Below are positions 42,838-52,299 of a DNA stretch of 64,000 bases, piece by piece (within the stretch, counting starts at the first letter, position 1; every line of letters starts with the position of its first letter). The stretch lies in assembly GCA_035602605.1 (NCBI GenBank), contig DATNLZ010000079.1, positions 51,945 to 115,944 of the forward strand, written 5' to 3'. The position numbers were made by a program, and so were the translations under genes. The notes beneath the pieces were generated by a model that saw nothing but the letters and a program-made list of their open reading frames with translations, made no database searches and was not told the origin of the DNA. The stretch is from DASQHY01 sp035602605 (GTDB lineage: Bacteria; Acidobacteriota; Terriglobia; Acidiferrales; UBA7541).

Positions 42838-43641
42838 ATGTCGCAAAAGTGCCAGAGCATCATTTTCAATCGAAAAGGCAAGGCATTGGCCCAAATCGCC
42901 AGCGTCTCCCATGACTTTGACAACGCGCACGTAATTCCCCAGCACTTCCATCCTGAAGATCAACTGATCTTTGCTTCGAAAGGAGTCATGACCATCCACA
43001 CGAAGGAGGGCATATGGGTTGTGCCCCCTTTGCGAGCCGTTTGGATTCCGGCCGGTACGCCACACTGGGTCGCCATGTCGGGACCGGTTTCCATGAGGAC
43101 GCTCTATTTCCTTCCCGGGCTTGTTCGAGCCCTTCCCGGGAAGTGTTTTGTTATGAATGTATCGTCGCTTCTCACCGAACTGATTCTCCATGCCTGCAAG
43201 TCTCCGAGATTGAACAAGAGAGTTCCGGTGCAAAGGCGCATCATTGAAATCGTCGTCGATCAATTGGAGGCGGCTCGTTCCATTCCCCTCCAGTTGCCTC
43301 ATCCATCGGACTCTCGGGCCGTGAGAATCGTGCAAGCCTTGCGCGTCGATCCCGGAGAACAACGGACGCTGCAAAGGCTCTGCAAAGATTGCGGCGCAAG
43401 TAAGAGAACCATCCAGCGTCTTTTCATCGCGGAAACTAAGATGACTTTCGGCAAATGGCGTCAGCAACTCCGGCTGCTTCACGCCATGCAGCTGGTCGCT
43501 TCTGGGGAGAAAGTGACGGGAGCTGCTTTAGCTGCAGGGTATAGAAGCCCCAGTGCGTTCATATCCATGTTTAGAAAACAACTCGGCACAACGCCGACTC
43601 GTTATTTCGGAAGAGAGAGAGACCGCAGTTTAATAACCTAA
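42838..43641 (+). CDS. AraC-family regulator with cupin N-terminus
   Basis: 267 residues. Cupin-type sensor (VIPQHFHPEDQLIFASKGVM, PAGTPHWVAMSG) and AraC double helix-turn-helix (LCKDCGASKRTIQRLF, then AALAAGYRSPSAFISMFRKQ). It diverges from the VOC gene with 79 bases between them, holding its promoter and a short GTGACA / TGTCGC dyad. The lack of a ribosome site suggests leaderless translation. Confidence 0.88.
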   Translation: MSQKCQSIIFNRKGKALAQIASVSHDFDNAHVIPQHFHPEDQLIFASKGVMTIHTKEGIWVVPPLRAVWIPAGTPHWVAMSGPVSMRTLYFLPGLVRALPGKCFVMNVSSLLTELILHACKSPRLNKRVPVQRRIIEIVVDQLEAARSIPLQLPHPSDSRAVRIVQALRVDPGEQRTLQRLCKDCGASKRTIQRLFIAETKMTFGKWRQQLRLLHAMQLVASGEKVTGAALAAGYRSPSAFISMFRKQLGTTPTRYFGRERDRSLIT

Positions 43642-43700
43642 TTTTGACAATCTCGGCCAGTCGTCGCCTCGCACAAAGGACCGCGTGAAAGCCTCAGTGC

Positions 43701-43729
43701 TTGACGCCGGGGGGTTTCTTATTTATACT
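43701..43729 (+). promoter_or_regulatory. Strong sigma-70 promoter, leaderless padR mRNA
   Basis: TTGACG (43701-43706), exactly 17 bases, then TATACT (43724-43729). The PadR ATG is at 43737, seven bases past the -10 box, so transcription should start at or next to the A of the start codon. Confidence 0.75.
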
Positions 43730-43736
43730 TGAATAT

Positions 43737-44069
43737 ATGTCGCGCGAGATCCTCGGAAACTTTGAGCTGATGGTCATGCTGGCCCTGATCCGTTTGGGCG
43801 ACGCAGCGTATGGAGTTCCTATTTCTAAAGCCATTGAGGAGAGCACGCGCCGTGAAGTGTTGGTGGGCAGCGTCTACGCTGCTCTGGAGCGCCTGGAGGA
43901 AAAGGGCTTTGTGGCGTCAGAAGTGGGTGAGCCAACACCCGAGCGGGGCGGGCGTGCCAAGCGGTACTTCCGCATTACGGAAAAGGGCCTGCGTCAGGTT
44001 CGCCACACGCGAAGTGCGCTGATTAAGCTGTGGCAAGGCATTCCTGCGCTGCAAGGAGAAACGCGATGA
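43737..44069 (+). CDS. PadR-family regulator
   Basis: 110 residues with the PadR winged helix: ILGNFELMVMLALIRLGDAA, then VYAALERLEEKGFVAS and RYFRITEKGLR. It ends in a 4-base overlap with a permease-prefix membrane protein. PadR genes paired with such proteins are a standard acidobacterial unit. ATG 43737 is fixed by the promoter, because the longer frame from 43701 begins inside the -35 box. Confidence 0.92.
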   Translation: MSREILGNFELMVMLALIRLGDAAYGVPISKAIEESTRREVLVGSVYAALERLEEKGFVASEVGEPTPERGGRAKRYFRITEKGLRQVRHTRSALIKLWQGIPALQGETR

Positions 44070-45091
44070 AATCGTCACAACCACCAGTCCTGCCAACGAA
44101 GCTATTGCAATGGCTTGCTTCGGGTCCGCACGGCGACGCCGTTGCGGGTGACCTCACCGAGCAGTATCAGCAAGGACGTTCCGCAGCGTGGTACTGGCGG
44201 CAAGCGCTGTTGGCAATCGTGGTGTCCTTCGCGAAGGACCGTACGCTCGGAGGATCAGCAATCCTAGGATTTTTGCTGGTGATTCTACTCATAGTCGTCA
44301 GCGTTCTTCGTCATTCCGCGAGTCTCGGAGCCGGCTTGCTGATCACCGACCTAGCATTATTGTCTGGCTACGGCGCCTTCGCGATTTGGGTGTGGCGTCA
44401 GCGACGCCCCGAGTCGCGGGATGCCCTGACCGTAGGAGCGCAGACCGCGCTCATATTGGCCGTGGTACTCGTCACGAGCCATGCGATCGAGTGGTTCGCG
44501 CTGTTCGAAAGCAGAACTGCACAGCTTGTTCGCGGGGCCGGTTCGGTGTTGCTGATGCTGGCCTTGCTCGGCGCTGCGGGTTCGGCGGCATGGCAGCGCA
44601 CGCGATCTAACATGTTGGCGGTGATCGCTGGCTTATGGTGCGGGTCGCTAGCGACGCTGATTTTGCTCAGTTTTGCTTTGACCCTGAATCTCGCCTTCCC
44701 CGCGCATGCGGCATCCTGGCTTCACGAAGCCTTTGTCGCTAGCGGCATGACTGATGCCGGCGCATTCGTCGTAAGAAACTCACTGGAGGCGGCATCTGAA
44801 ATCCTAGTTCGAATGCCTGTCGCCGCGTTGCTGCTGGGTTTTTGCGGAGCCCTTTCGAACGCCTTGATCACCGGCCGGTCGCGAACCGTCGCCGTGGTGG
44901 CAGCATGGTTCACACCCTTTATCTTCATCGCCGGAGCGACCGCCCTCTGGTACGCGAACTCGCTAGAGCGCGCCGCTCGACCGCCATTTGTAATGGCTGG
45001 AATACTGGCCGCTGGTATCGCACTTTGTGGCGCTCATCCCATCTGGTCATCCCTTTCCCGTAGGCATCGGGAACTACCGCACGGAGCTTAG
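44066..45091 (+). CDS. PadR-linked membrane protein with permease-prefix domain
   Basis: 341 residues. The first 45 carry the permease-prefix motif (LLQWLASGPHGDAVAGDLTE, then AWYWRQALLAI) that in Acidobacteria precedes orphan MacB-like permeases. About eight hydrophobic segments follow, but no MacB periplasmic core or FtsX domain is present. The ATG overlaps the padR stop. Likely the target or partner of PadR. Confidence 0.82.
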   Translation: MKSSQPPVLPTKLLQWLASGPHGDAVAGDLTEQYQQGRSAAWYWRQALLAIVVSFAKDRTLGGSAILGFLLVILLIVVSVLRHSASLGAGLLITDLALLSGYGAFAIWVWRQRRPESRDALTVGAQTALILAVVLVTSHAIEWFALFESRTAQLVRGAGSVLLMLALLGAAGSAAWQRTRSNMLAVIAGLWCGSLATLILLSFALTLNLAFPAHAASWLHEAFVASGMTDAGAFVVRNSLEAASEILVRMPVAALLLGFCGALSNALITGRSRTVAVVAAWFTPFIFIAGATALWYANSLERAARPPFVMAGILAAGIALCGAHPIWSSLSRRHRELPHGA

Positions 45092-45189
45092 CAGCCTGTT
45101 GAAAATCGTGTTTTCTTTGGCGGCGGACTCCTCATTACACGTTTTAAGTCTGGCCTGGCATAATCTGCGAGAATGCGAAGGAGAGCGAC

Positions 45190-45555
45190 ATGGTGCGGAC
45201 CTATGGACTGACGCATATCAACCTCGTGGTGCGGGATGCTGAACGCTCACTGCAGTTCTATAGGCAAGTTTTCGGCGTGGAGGAATACGGGCGGACCGAA
45301 GGACTGGTTCACACTAGGACTCCGGGCTGCCACGACGTGATCACTTTTGACGAGCATTCGCCGGGAGCCGGTGATTCGCGCGGTATCGTGCACTTTGGCT
45401 TCCGACTTGTTTCGCCTAGCGACATCGACGCGGCAGTCGCCGAAGTTGAGCGCGCTGGCGGCAAATTGCTACGGCGAGGCGAATTCAGTCCCGGATATCC
45501 CTACGCTTACGTCCACGACCCAGATGGCTACGAAGTTGAAATCTGGTACGAGTGA
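45190..45555 (+). CDS. VOC-superfamily (glyoxalase-like) protein
   Basis: 121 residues: GLTHINLVVRDAERSLQFYR with the first metal His, GIVHFGFRLVSP with the second, and YAYVHDPDGYEVEIWYE with the final Glu. This is the complete VOC metal set, as in glyoxalase I or fosfomycin-resistance folds. AAGGAG precedes the ATG. The 250 bases after it, up to the S41 gene on the other strand, hold no gene. Confidence 0.9.
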   Translation: MVRTYGLTHINLVVRDAERSLQFYRQVFGVEEYGRTEGLVHTRTPGCHDVITFDEHSPGAGDSRGIVHFGFRLVSPSDIDAAVAEVERAGGKLLRRGEFSPGYPYAYVHDPDGYEVEIWYE

Positions 45556-45804
45556 AAGGGCGGCGCTGGGGCTTCCGCGCTCACTCCGGCTGGACAGTCG
45601 TGGTGGACGTGTAGTCGGGTACTCGTCGAAGTGACGCCGCCACAGCCGCTTTACCGGAGCCTCATGGAATTGAGCCCGAGTCACGGGCAACCCGGAAGTT
45701 ACGAACCTGGAGCAGCACGTCTGACACTCCTGGCCTAAATCCGACCCGAAGGCACGCGAGGCCTAGCCTGAGCTATTACAGCCTGGCTGGCAACTTGGCT
45801 TGGG

Positions 45805-47037
45805 TCAAACCTTACGCACAAGTTCCAATGCTTTCTGCATCTGAGGGTCTTCGCCCGCCAGGAGCTCTTCAGGGGACAATCCAACCGGGATATTCGGCGA
45901 CACTCCCTTGCCTTCGATCAGCCTTCCTTCCCATGTCAGATAGGCAGCAACCGGAAGTCCCACGATGTAGCCAAAGCCCGCCTTAAACGCACTGCCGCTC
46001 AGAAGCCGCCCCGGAGTCTTCGCGCCGACAACGGTTGCGAGACTGTTCTCTTCAGCAAAGGCCGCAACCATTTCTCCGGCACTGGACGTGTGCTCATTGA
46101 CCAAAATCATCACCCGTCCATGAAATCGTTGCGGACCGAGACCCTCTGTAACCACAAGGATGGATTTATCGATAAAACCGTAGCGTAGAGCAAGCCAGAG
46201 CAGTGTAGCTTTGTGCGAAGGTATCTTTCCAAACCGCGGCAACTTTTCTCTTGCATAACCCTTCTCTCTTCGCGCGCGGGTGAGGCTGTATCCAACCTCG
46301 TTCTTTCCTGGAGTCAAATAACTCATCAAGCGCAACCCACCGATGCCTCCTCCGGTGTTGCCGCGAAGATCGATAATCAGCCGCGTAGAATCGCGCAGGT
46401 GGGCAAAAGCCGCGTCGAACATTTTGGCGAGATCAATCCCGACCGCTCCGGGGAACATAGTGACCTTCACCCATCCGATCCCTTCGGGCAGCTGCGAACA
46501 AAGCACAGCTTTAGGCACGATGACGGGATGACTCTTTGATTTAGGAGACGGTACGTTCAACGTCCCCATGACGCGCTTGCCGTCTGGTTTTTGGACGACA
46601 TATTGGGAATCGTCGCCCACGGGGAAAATGGGAGGTTCGGGCGGTGTTATTTCACGATTTCGGACTTGAAGAAGAATGTCCCCGGGACGCAATCCAGCCG
46701 TATGTGCCGGGCCGCCTTCGTGAACGTCCTGGAACATCCATCGCTGCGTGCCATCGAAGGTGCAGCGCATGAACGTTGCGCTGATTGCATGGCGTCCGGG
46801 GATTTTCGGACTTTTCGAGTGCCGAAACCCTGTGTGACTCGTTTTCAACTCGTTCAAGAGTTCCTGAACCTGTGTTTCGAATTCTTCATCGCTGTTGCTT
46901 CGGAGGATTTGATCCTTCCTACTCTTCGACAACTCCTCCCAATTCGCGCCATTCATTCCGGGATCGAAATGCTTCCGCGCGACCAGCTCACAGACACGCG
47001 AATAAATCTTCTCTTTGGTTTGCGAGTCGAGACTCAT
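45805..47037 (-). CDS. S41-family serine peptidase with PDZ domain
   Basis: 410 residues from ATG 47037. A PDZ-like domain (GGPAHTAGLRPGDILLQV, about residue 110-130) precedes the C-terminal-processing-peptidase domain: LIIDLRGNTGGG and VNEHTSSAGEMVAAFAEE, with the catalytic Ser near residue 317. No signal peptide, so cytoplasmic unless exported otherwise. The ATG overlaps the stop of the CHAT gene, which makes a tight two-gene operon of two protease families. Confidence 0.9.
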   Translation of the reverse strand: MSLDSQTKEKIYSRVCELVARKHFDPGMNGANWEELSKSRKDQILRSNSDEEFETQVQELLNELKTSHTGFRHSKSPKIPGRHAISATFMRCTFDGTQRWMFQDVHEGGPAHTAGLRPGDILLQVRNREITPPEPPIFPVGDDSQYVVQKPDGKRVMGTLNVPSPKSKSHPVIVPKAVLCSQLPEGIGWVKVTMFPGAVGIDLAKMFDAAFAHLRDSTRLIIDLRGNTGGGIGGLRLMSYLTPGKNEVGYSLTRARREKGYAREKLPRFGKIPSHKATLLWLALRYGFIDKSILVVTEGLGPQRFHGRVMILVNEHTSSAGEMVAAFAEENSLATVVGAKTPGRLLSGSAFKAGFGYIVGLPVAAYLTWEGRLIEGKGVSPNIPVGLSPEELLAGEDPQMQKALELVRKV

Positions 47038-49922
47038 CGGCCCCCCAGCCGTATCGGAGAACCTCCGTCTCCGACTAAAACAAAAGCTCCCCAATAGTAG
47101 GGTGGTACCTGTCTGCCATATTTCGCGAGCAAATCAAGTTTCGCCTGCCGCAACGCCGCGGCCTTGTCCTGGCCTTCTTTCAGACGAGTATAAAGCCGCT
47201 CCATGAGAGCGAGCGTGTAGGTATCGTCAGCACTCCAGAGGCTCGCAACGACAGCCTTTGCGCCGCTCACGAGGAATGCCTCAACCAAGTTGGTGACGCC
47301 TTCCTCGCCTTGGAGCTTTCCTACGCCAGTATTGCAGGCAGAGAGGGTCACCAGGTCGGCACTAAAACGGAGGCGTATGATTTCGCGGACCTGCAACAAC
47401 CCGTCGTCACGTGAATTTGGGTCTACACCTAAGACGAGCCCTGACCGCTCTGGAAATTGGGTATCTGCAAACCCGTGTGCAGCAAGATGAATGATTTTGA
47501 ATTCATCCAAAGGCTCAGATTTGAACACGGTTTCAGTCGCGTCTGAGCCGAGGAGCAAGACTGCGTCATCTCCGAGAATCTTGCGTAGTTCAAGCACCTC
47601 CGCGCGGGTCTGCGGCAGGTCGTACAGAGGGGTTCCAAGAGCGTCAGAAAATCCCCGAAGTAACTTTTGGCTAACCGCGCTGGGCTTATCGATTTTCGAG
47701 GACACGTGACCCTGGTTCCGATACGGCACGTCGCCTAGCCCTAAGAATATATGCCGCGGTTCGCGTGCCTCCTTCGTTTTTCTGAGAACAGTCAGAACGG
47801 TCGAAGCAGGTGCGTAGCTGATTGTGTGCGTCTCGACCAGGAAGGCACCCGCAGAATCGTGGAGAGCGTCGAACGGTAGCAGATGCAATATTCCGTCTGC
47901 TACAACGATCAAGCGTTCACTGGTAGCCTCTACAGGCAGGGGACTCAAAAGCGTTGCGTAGAGCTGATTCGCGAGTGCGATGTCATCGTGCCTTGCTCGT
48001 GTCTGCTCTAGGTATCTGCGCGTCAACTCTTCGATCTGCTGCCGTCCAGCCGCCAGTACCGTGAGCCCCACCTTCTTCTTGGAGATCCAAACGCAATAAG
48101 AATGCGGATCGCTAAGGACATATTCCAGAACAGTCTCGTCCGGTCGTAGGGTCTCTTGGATCGCTTTCAGGGGTGCGGGCGTTTCGAGCCATCCGGGTTT
48201 CGATTCCGTTCGATCACTTCGGGTCAACTCCAGCCGACGCTCGTACTCGACCAATTGATCGAGCAGGCTAGTCCGCTCCTTCTGGCTTTCAGACCGCATT
48301 AGTCGAAGTTGGAGGTCGGAGACAGCATCTTCGAGGGCACGGACATCTTCGGATTCGTCTTTGTTAAACGACACCTTATTCTCCAGAAATGCTGCTGCGG
48401 TTCGTCCCCTAACGCGTTCCAACACGCTCAGGGCGCGCTCGACATTCCCTTGGCGCGCCTCTAATTCGAAGTGCTGTAGGTACGTGTCGCTCATCGCTCC
48501 AGCTAAGGAGCTGCTCCAATACGCCTCATGCAAATTGACCAGCATCCCGTCGATCACGTCTTCAGCGTTTTCGTAAAGGGCCTCTGCCTCGGGGGTGGCT
48601 CCGCGCTGGGCTTTAAGGTCTGCAAGAACGGTCAAATCTCGTGGAAGGTAGTATCGGTCCCCCACGCGTCTGCTAGCGTCCACTCCCGCGGAAGCGCTCA
48701 TCTCAGCGGCTTTCAGGTCGCCAGCGTCTCGATAAAGGCCGGCCAGATCAATCATTGATTGACCCAGGGTTCGATAGAAATTGTACTTTTGCGCCAGCTC
48801 AACCGATTGCTCCAGATATTTCGTAGCGGCTAGCCGATCTCCCGTTCGCATTGCCAACTCGCCCAAGAGTTGAAGAATCATGCTCTCGTGTCCGAGCTTT
48901 TTGTTTTCTCTTCCAGCGGCCAATGCTCGCTCCAGCTTCTCTTTCGCTTCCGACACCTTGTCCTGAGCGACTAACGCAAAGGATTCGCCCTCATACGCCA
49001 TGAAAGGAAATCCCGCATCGGGCGTCGCACTGCTCGTTTTGATCGCGCGCTCGAAAAACGCAAGGGCCTCCCCATATCGTTTCGCCTCATTGAATCCGTT
49101 GCCGAGCATTTCTAGCATTCGAACCTGGCCACCCACATCGCCACTCGCCTTTGCAGACAAAAGCGCATGACCAACCATAACTGCCGCGCGGCGGCTATCC
49201 CCTTGAAGAAAACCGATGATCCCGAGTTCTCCCTCAGCCCGCGCTTCCCATTGGTTTTCTCCTCGCGTGTGAGCAATCTGTTTTGCTTCCGTCCAAGCTA
49301 GCTTTGCAGAAGCGGGATTGATCTCAAGATCGTTGTATCCTATTGCCGCCAAGCACCAGAGCCTGAGTTGTGGGTCATTCTTGACAACAGGAATGTTCAA
49401 CTGCTGCCCGAGCATTTGCGAAACATCTACCCAGGACATAGTCTCGGATTGCGCCCGAATCCGGCCGACGCGGGCGTAAATCTCGTTTCTCGTATCGTTC
49501 CTCGCCTTGAAGAGTTGCTCTGCGCGGACAAAGAGAGGTTCTGCTTTCGGCCAATTGAAAAGCCAGGAGAGTCGGTTTGCTTCCGTGAGTAGGGTTTCGG
49601 GGTCTTTCGAGGCCGCCGGGTCACGCAACAGGTCTGCGACGGCTGGCCTCGGGTCAGGTTTTCGTGAGATGTACAGGGAAATATATTTGCGGGAAACGAC
49701 GAGAAGCACGAGGAGGACAAGGGACGCCGAAAGCAAGACAATGCGCCAGCGCTTCGAGACACGCCGCAAGGACCGCCCCCTTCCCGACTTGCCAAGATGT
49801 AAAGATGTGGATGCAACGAAAGTCAGGATGGTTACCCTTCCCGTAATCCTCGGGGGCGTTGCGATCTGCGTGGCCGTGGCTTTGGCGCTGGCCCAGGCAC
49901 TCTCCGTCGCGATTGCAGGCAT
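47034..49922 (-). CDS. TPR-CHAT caspase-like protein with membrane anchor
   Basis: 962 residues. One membrane segment (about 62-77, IVLLSASLVLLVLLVV) is followed by roughly ten TPR-like helix pairs (about 100-500) and a C-terminal CHAT peptidase domain with His in IHLAAHGFAD (about 812) and Cys in LSACNTGVG (about 860). CHAT proteases resemble caspases and separases and are activated by protein partners through TPRs. The N-terminal 55 residues are poorly protein-like and the ribosome site is weak, so the true start may lie further in. Coupled to an S41 peptidase. Confidence 0.9.
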   Translation of the reverse strand: MPAIATESAWASAKATATQIATPPRITGRVTILTFVASTSLHLGKSGRGRSLRRVSKRWRIVLLSASLVLLVLLVVSRKYISLYISRKPDPRPAVADLLRDPAASKDPETLLTEANRLSWLFNWPKAEPLFVRAEQLFKARNDTRNEIYARVGRIRAQSETMSWVDVSQMLGQQLNIPVVKNDPQLRLWCLAAIGYNDLEINPASAKLAWTEAKQIAHTRGENQWEARAEGELGIIGFLQGDSRRAAVMVGHALLSAKASGDVGGQVRMLEMLGNGFNEAKRYGEALAFFERAIKTSSATPDAGFPFMAYEGESFALVAQDKVSEAKEKLERALAAGRENKKLGHESMILQLLGELAMRTGDRLAATKYLEQSVELAQKYNFYRTLGQSMIDLAGLYRDAGDLKAAEMSASAGVDASRRVGDRYYLPRDLTVLADLKAQRGATPEAEALYENAEDVIDGMLVNLHEAYWSSSLAGAMSDTYLQHFELEARQGNVERALSVLERVRGRTAAAFLENKVSFNKDESEDVRALEDAVSDLQLRLMRSESQKERTSLLDQLVEYERRLELTRSDRTESKPGWLETPAPLKAIQETLRPDETVLEYVLSDPHSYCVWISKKKVGLTVLAAGRQQIEELTRRYLEQTRARHDDIALANQLYATLLSPLPVEATSERLIVVADGILHLLPFDALHDSAGAFLVETHTISYAPASTVLTVLRKTKEAREPRHIFLGLGDVPYRNQGHVSSKIDKPSAVSQKLLRGFSDALGTPLYDLPQTRAEVLELRKILGDDAVLLLGSDATETVFKSEPLDEFKIIHLAAHGFADTQFPERSGLVLGVDPNSRDDGLLQVREIIRLRFSADLVTLSACNTGVGKLQGEEGVTNLVEAFLVSGAKAVVASLWSADDTYTLALMERLYTRLKEGQDKAAALRQAKLDLLAKYGRQVPPYYWGAFVLVGDGGSPIRLGGR

Positions 49923-50083
49923 GCTCTACGGCATCCGCCCGACAGATGTTGCTCTACACAGAACCTCCCAGCGTACTGTACCCTCGGCAATCCTGCCAAC
50001 TACAAGAATTCCTGTACCAGCGACATGGAGGGTAAACGATCACCACCTCACGTCTAGTGACTGCCCGCGCCATGGAAGACTCA

Positions 50084-51052
50084 TTATGAAACTGGGGTCG
50101 AGAACCGGCGTCGATACGCGCTCGGCGTCGTTTCCAGTATCCGTTGGAAGTGGAGGCGAAGCGTAGCGGACGTCTGAAAGCCGACGACCTCCGCAATCCG
50201 CTCGACTGAGTCGTTCGTCCTTTCAAGGAGGCGCTGCGCGGCTAGGAGGCGCTGGCGTAGCAGCCACTGGTGTGGCGTTGTTCCGGCCTCCTGGCGGAAA
50301 CGGCGGGCGAAGGTGCGTGGCGACATAGCCGCCTTTCGTGCCAGATCATCTACGAGAAGCGCGTTGTGCAGGCGGGACTGGGCCCATTGGAGAATGGGGG
50401 CTAGCCCTCCCGAGGTCTCCTGGCGGATCGGGTCGGGCACATATTGGGCTTGGCCGCCGTCCCGGTGCGGGGACATCACCAGCCGCCTGGCCACTGCATT
50501 GGCGATTTCCGCGCCATAGTCGCGGCGCACGATATGGAGACAAAGGTCGATACCGGCGGCGCTTCCCGCCGAGGTCAGAATATTTCCCTGATCGATGTAG
50601 AGAACGTTCGAGTCGACCTCGATGCCCGGGAAACGCGAAGTCAGTCGGTCGGCATATCGCCAATGCGTCGTGACCCGCTTGCCATCCAGTAGTCCGGCAG
50701 CGGCGAGCACGAAGACTCCCGAACAAATCGATACCAGGCGGGCTCCATTGGCGTAGGCCCGTTGCATGGCTCTGACCAGCGGTTTCGGCGGAGGCTCGTC
50801 GACATCTCTCCATCCGGGGATGATGATGGTTCCGGCTCGTTGCAACAGGCCGAGGCCTCGGGCGGTTTTCACGGTGATGCCACCCGTGGCGCGGATCGGG
50901 CCGCGCTCCAAGGAACATACCTGGAATCGGTACCAGTCGACATTGAGCTCCGGTCGCGGCAAACCGAATATCTCGACGGCAATCCCGAATTCAAAGATGC
51001 AAAGGCCATCGTAAGCCAGGGTGACTACGGATCGGGGGTTTCGAGAGGCCAT
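50084..51052 (-). CDS. FtrA/GlxA-type AraC-family regulator
   Basis: 322 residues. DJ-1/PfpI-like N-terminus with SICSGVFVLAAAGLLDGKRV, then AraC helix-turn-helix (LARKAAMSPRTFARRFRQEA, IAEVVGFQTSATLRLHFQ). It diverges from a rhodanese gene, the same pairing found for FtrA-type regulators elsewhere (from memory). It is a homologue of the protein at 23251. Confidence 0.9.
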   Translation of the reverse strand: MASRNPRSVVTLAYDGLCIFEFGIAVEIFGLPRPELNVDWYRFQVCSLERGPIRATGGITVKTARGLGLLQRAGTIIIPGWRDVDEPPPKPLVRAMQRAYANGARLVSICSGVFVLAAAGLLDGKRVTTHWRYADRLTSRFPGIEVDSNVLYIDQGNILTSAGSAAGIDLCLHIVRRDYGAEIANAVARRLVMSPHRDGGQAQYVPDPIRQETSGGLAPILQWAQSRLHNALLVDDLARKAAMSPRTFARRFRQEAGTTPHQWLLRQRLLAAQRLLERTNDSVERIAEVVGFQTSATLRLHFQRILETTPSAYRRRFSTPVS

Positions 51053-51150
51053 GGCAGGATTTTAGCGCATATTGGCATTTCTGCCTATGGAGTAGGAGGA
51101 CTGATTCGGGCGAGAGTAGAGCCGCAAAACAACCAAGCGGGGGTTCGACC

Positions 51151-51591
51151 ATGCCGGAAACAATATCGCAGCTGTCGCCAACGTCCGAGGCCGCAGCGGA
51201 TCCAAAGGACACTCTCGCTCACTTCGAACGGCTTCTCTCCTTTGAAACCGACTGTTGGGATGTGCATGCCGCGATGGGCGCCGGGAAGTGCGAATTCGTA
51301 CTGCTAGATGTGCGCAGCCCGCAGGCATTCCGGACCGAGCACGTGCCCGGGGCTATCAACTTGCCGTACGGGGCCATGGATGAGCGGACTCTAGCCTCAT
51401 ATCCACGCGACACGTTGTTCGTGGTGTATTGCAACGGTCCGCATTGCAACGGAGCGGATCGCGCGGCTGTAAGGCTGGCGAGGCTAGGCCGGAAAGTAAA
51501 GAAGATGGTCGGCGGAGTCGAGGGCTGGCGAGACTCGGGCTTCGATTTCGCACCGGCCGAATCGGCCTTCGTGAGTGCGAAGACCCTTTGA
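51151..51591 (+). CDS. Rhodanese-domain protein
   Basis: 146 residues. Rhodanese fold with VLLDVRSPQAFRTEHVPGAI and an active-site loop VYCNGPHCNGADRAA, which holds the persulfide Cys. A 40-residue N-terminal helical extension is present. Sulfur transfer or thiol detoxification is the family role. Divergent from the FtrA-like regulator by 98 bases. Confidence 0.9.
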   Translation: MPETISQLSPTSEAAADPKDTLAHFERLLSFETDCWDVHAAMGAGKCEFVLLDVRSPQAFRTEHVPGAINLPYGAMDERTLASYPRDTLFVVYCNGPHCNGADRAAVRLARLGRKVKKMVGGVEGWRDSGFDFAPAESAFVSAKTL

Positions 51592-51596
51592 GCGTC

Positions 51597-52082
51597 ATGT
51601 CACAGACGAAGGTATCGCGCGACGTAACCATCAACGGTGAGAAATTTGCTTTGCTGGTCGAGACAGAACACCAAGGGATCGCCGTTTCGACCGCGGTTCA
51701 CCGGCAACAGCACGAGCATCGCCAAGGGGGAGTTCGCTTTGTCCGGCAGGGGACGCGCGAAGAACTTGGCCACTTGGCGCGCGGCATGACCGAGAAGTGC
51801 GCCGCCAGCCGCGTGCCGTTGGATGGGCTGAAATGCTTAGCCATCACGCCCAATGGCGAACCGGCGGGATCAGAAGAGAAGGTCGCGCTGTTGGCGGAAC
51901 ACTCCCGCGTGGTGATCCAGGAGGACGCCGGAGTCATTTTTGGGCCCGATATGGGCTGGCCGGAAGAAGTCTTGAGCGAAGTCGCTACCTTCCCCGGATT
52001 GCTGGATCATTTGACGGGCCTAACCGCTCGAGTGGAGGGAGAATCTTCAGGAAGGTTCCTCTGCTGGATTCTCCGAAGATGA
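51597..52082 (+). CDS. Unknown 161-residue protein downstream of rhodanese
   Basis: Starts at ATG 51597, 5 bases after the rhodanese stop, so the two are probably co-transcribed. Soluble, mixed alpha/beta, ending in FLCWILRR. No family recognised. The next 217 bases contain only shadow frames. Confidence 0.65.
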   Translation: MSQTKVSRDVTINGEKFALLVETEHQGIAVSTAVHRQQHEHRQGGVRFVRQGTREELGHLARGMTEKCAASRVPLDGLKCLAITPNGEPAGSEEKVALLAEHSRVVIQEDAGVIFGPDMGWPEEVLSEVATFPGLLDHLTGLTARVEGESSGRFLCWILRR

Positions 52083-52299
52083 TCCGCTCGCTGGATCGCT
52101 CGCACAAAGCGTGCATAGTATTTGTGGGCAAAGCATCTAGATTTGAGATGTGCCCGGGACTGCTATCCGTATCGCACGGGCCGAATGAATATGTCGATTT
52201 GAGAGACGTTTACCGTTGTGCTGCCATCTACGCCCTTACAGAGCTTCGATCGTTGGGCGCAGTTTAGAGCAAGGGCGCGGTCGGCAGGAGGGCAATGGC

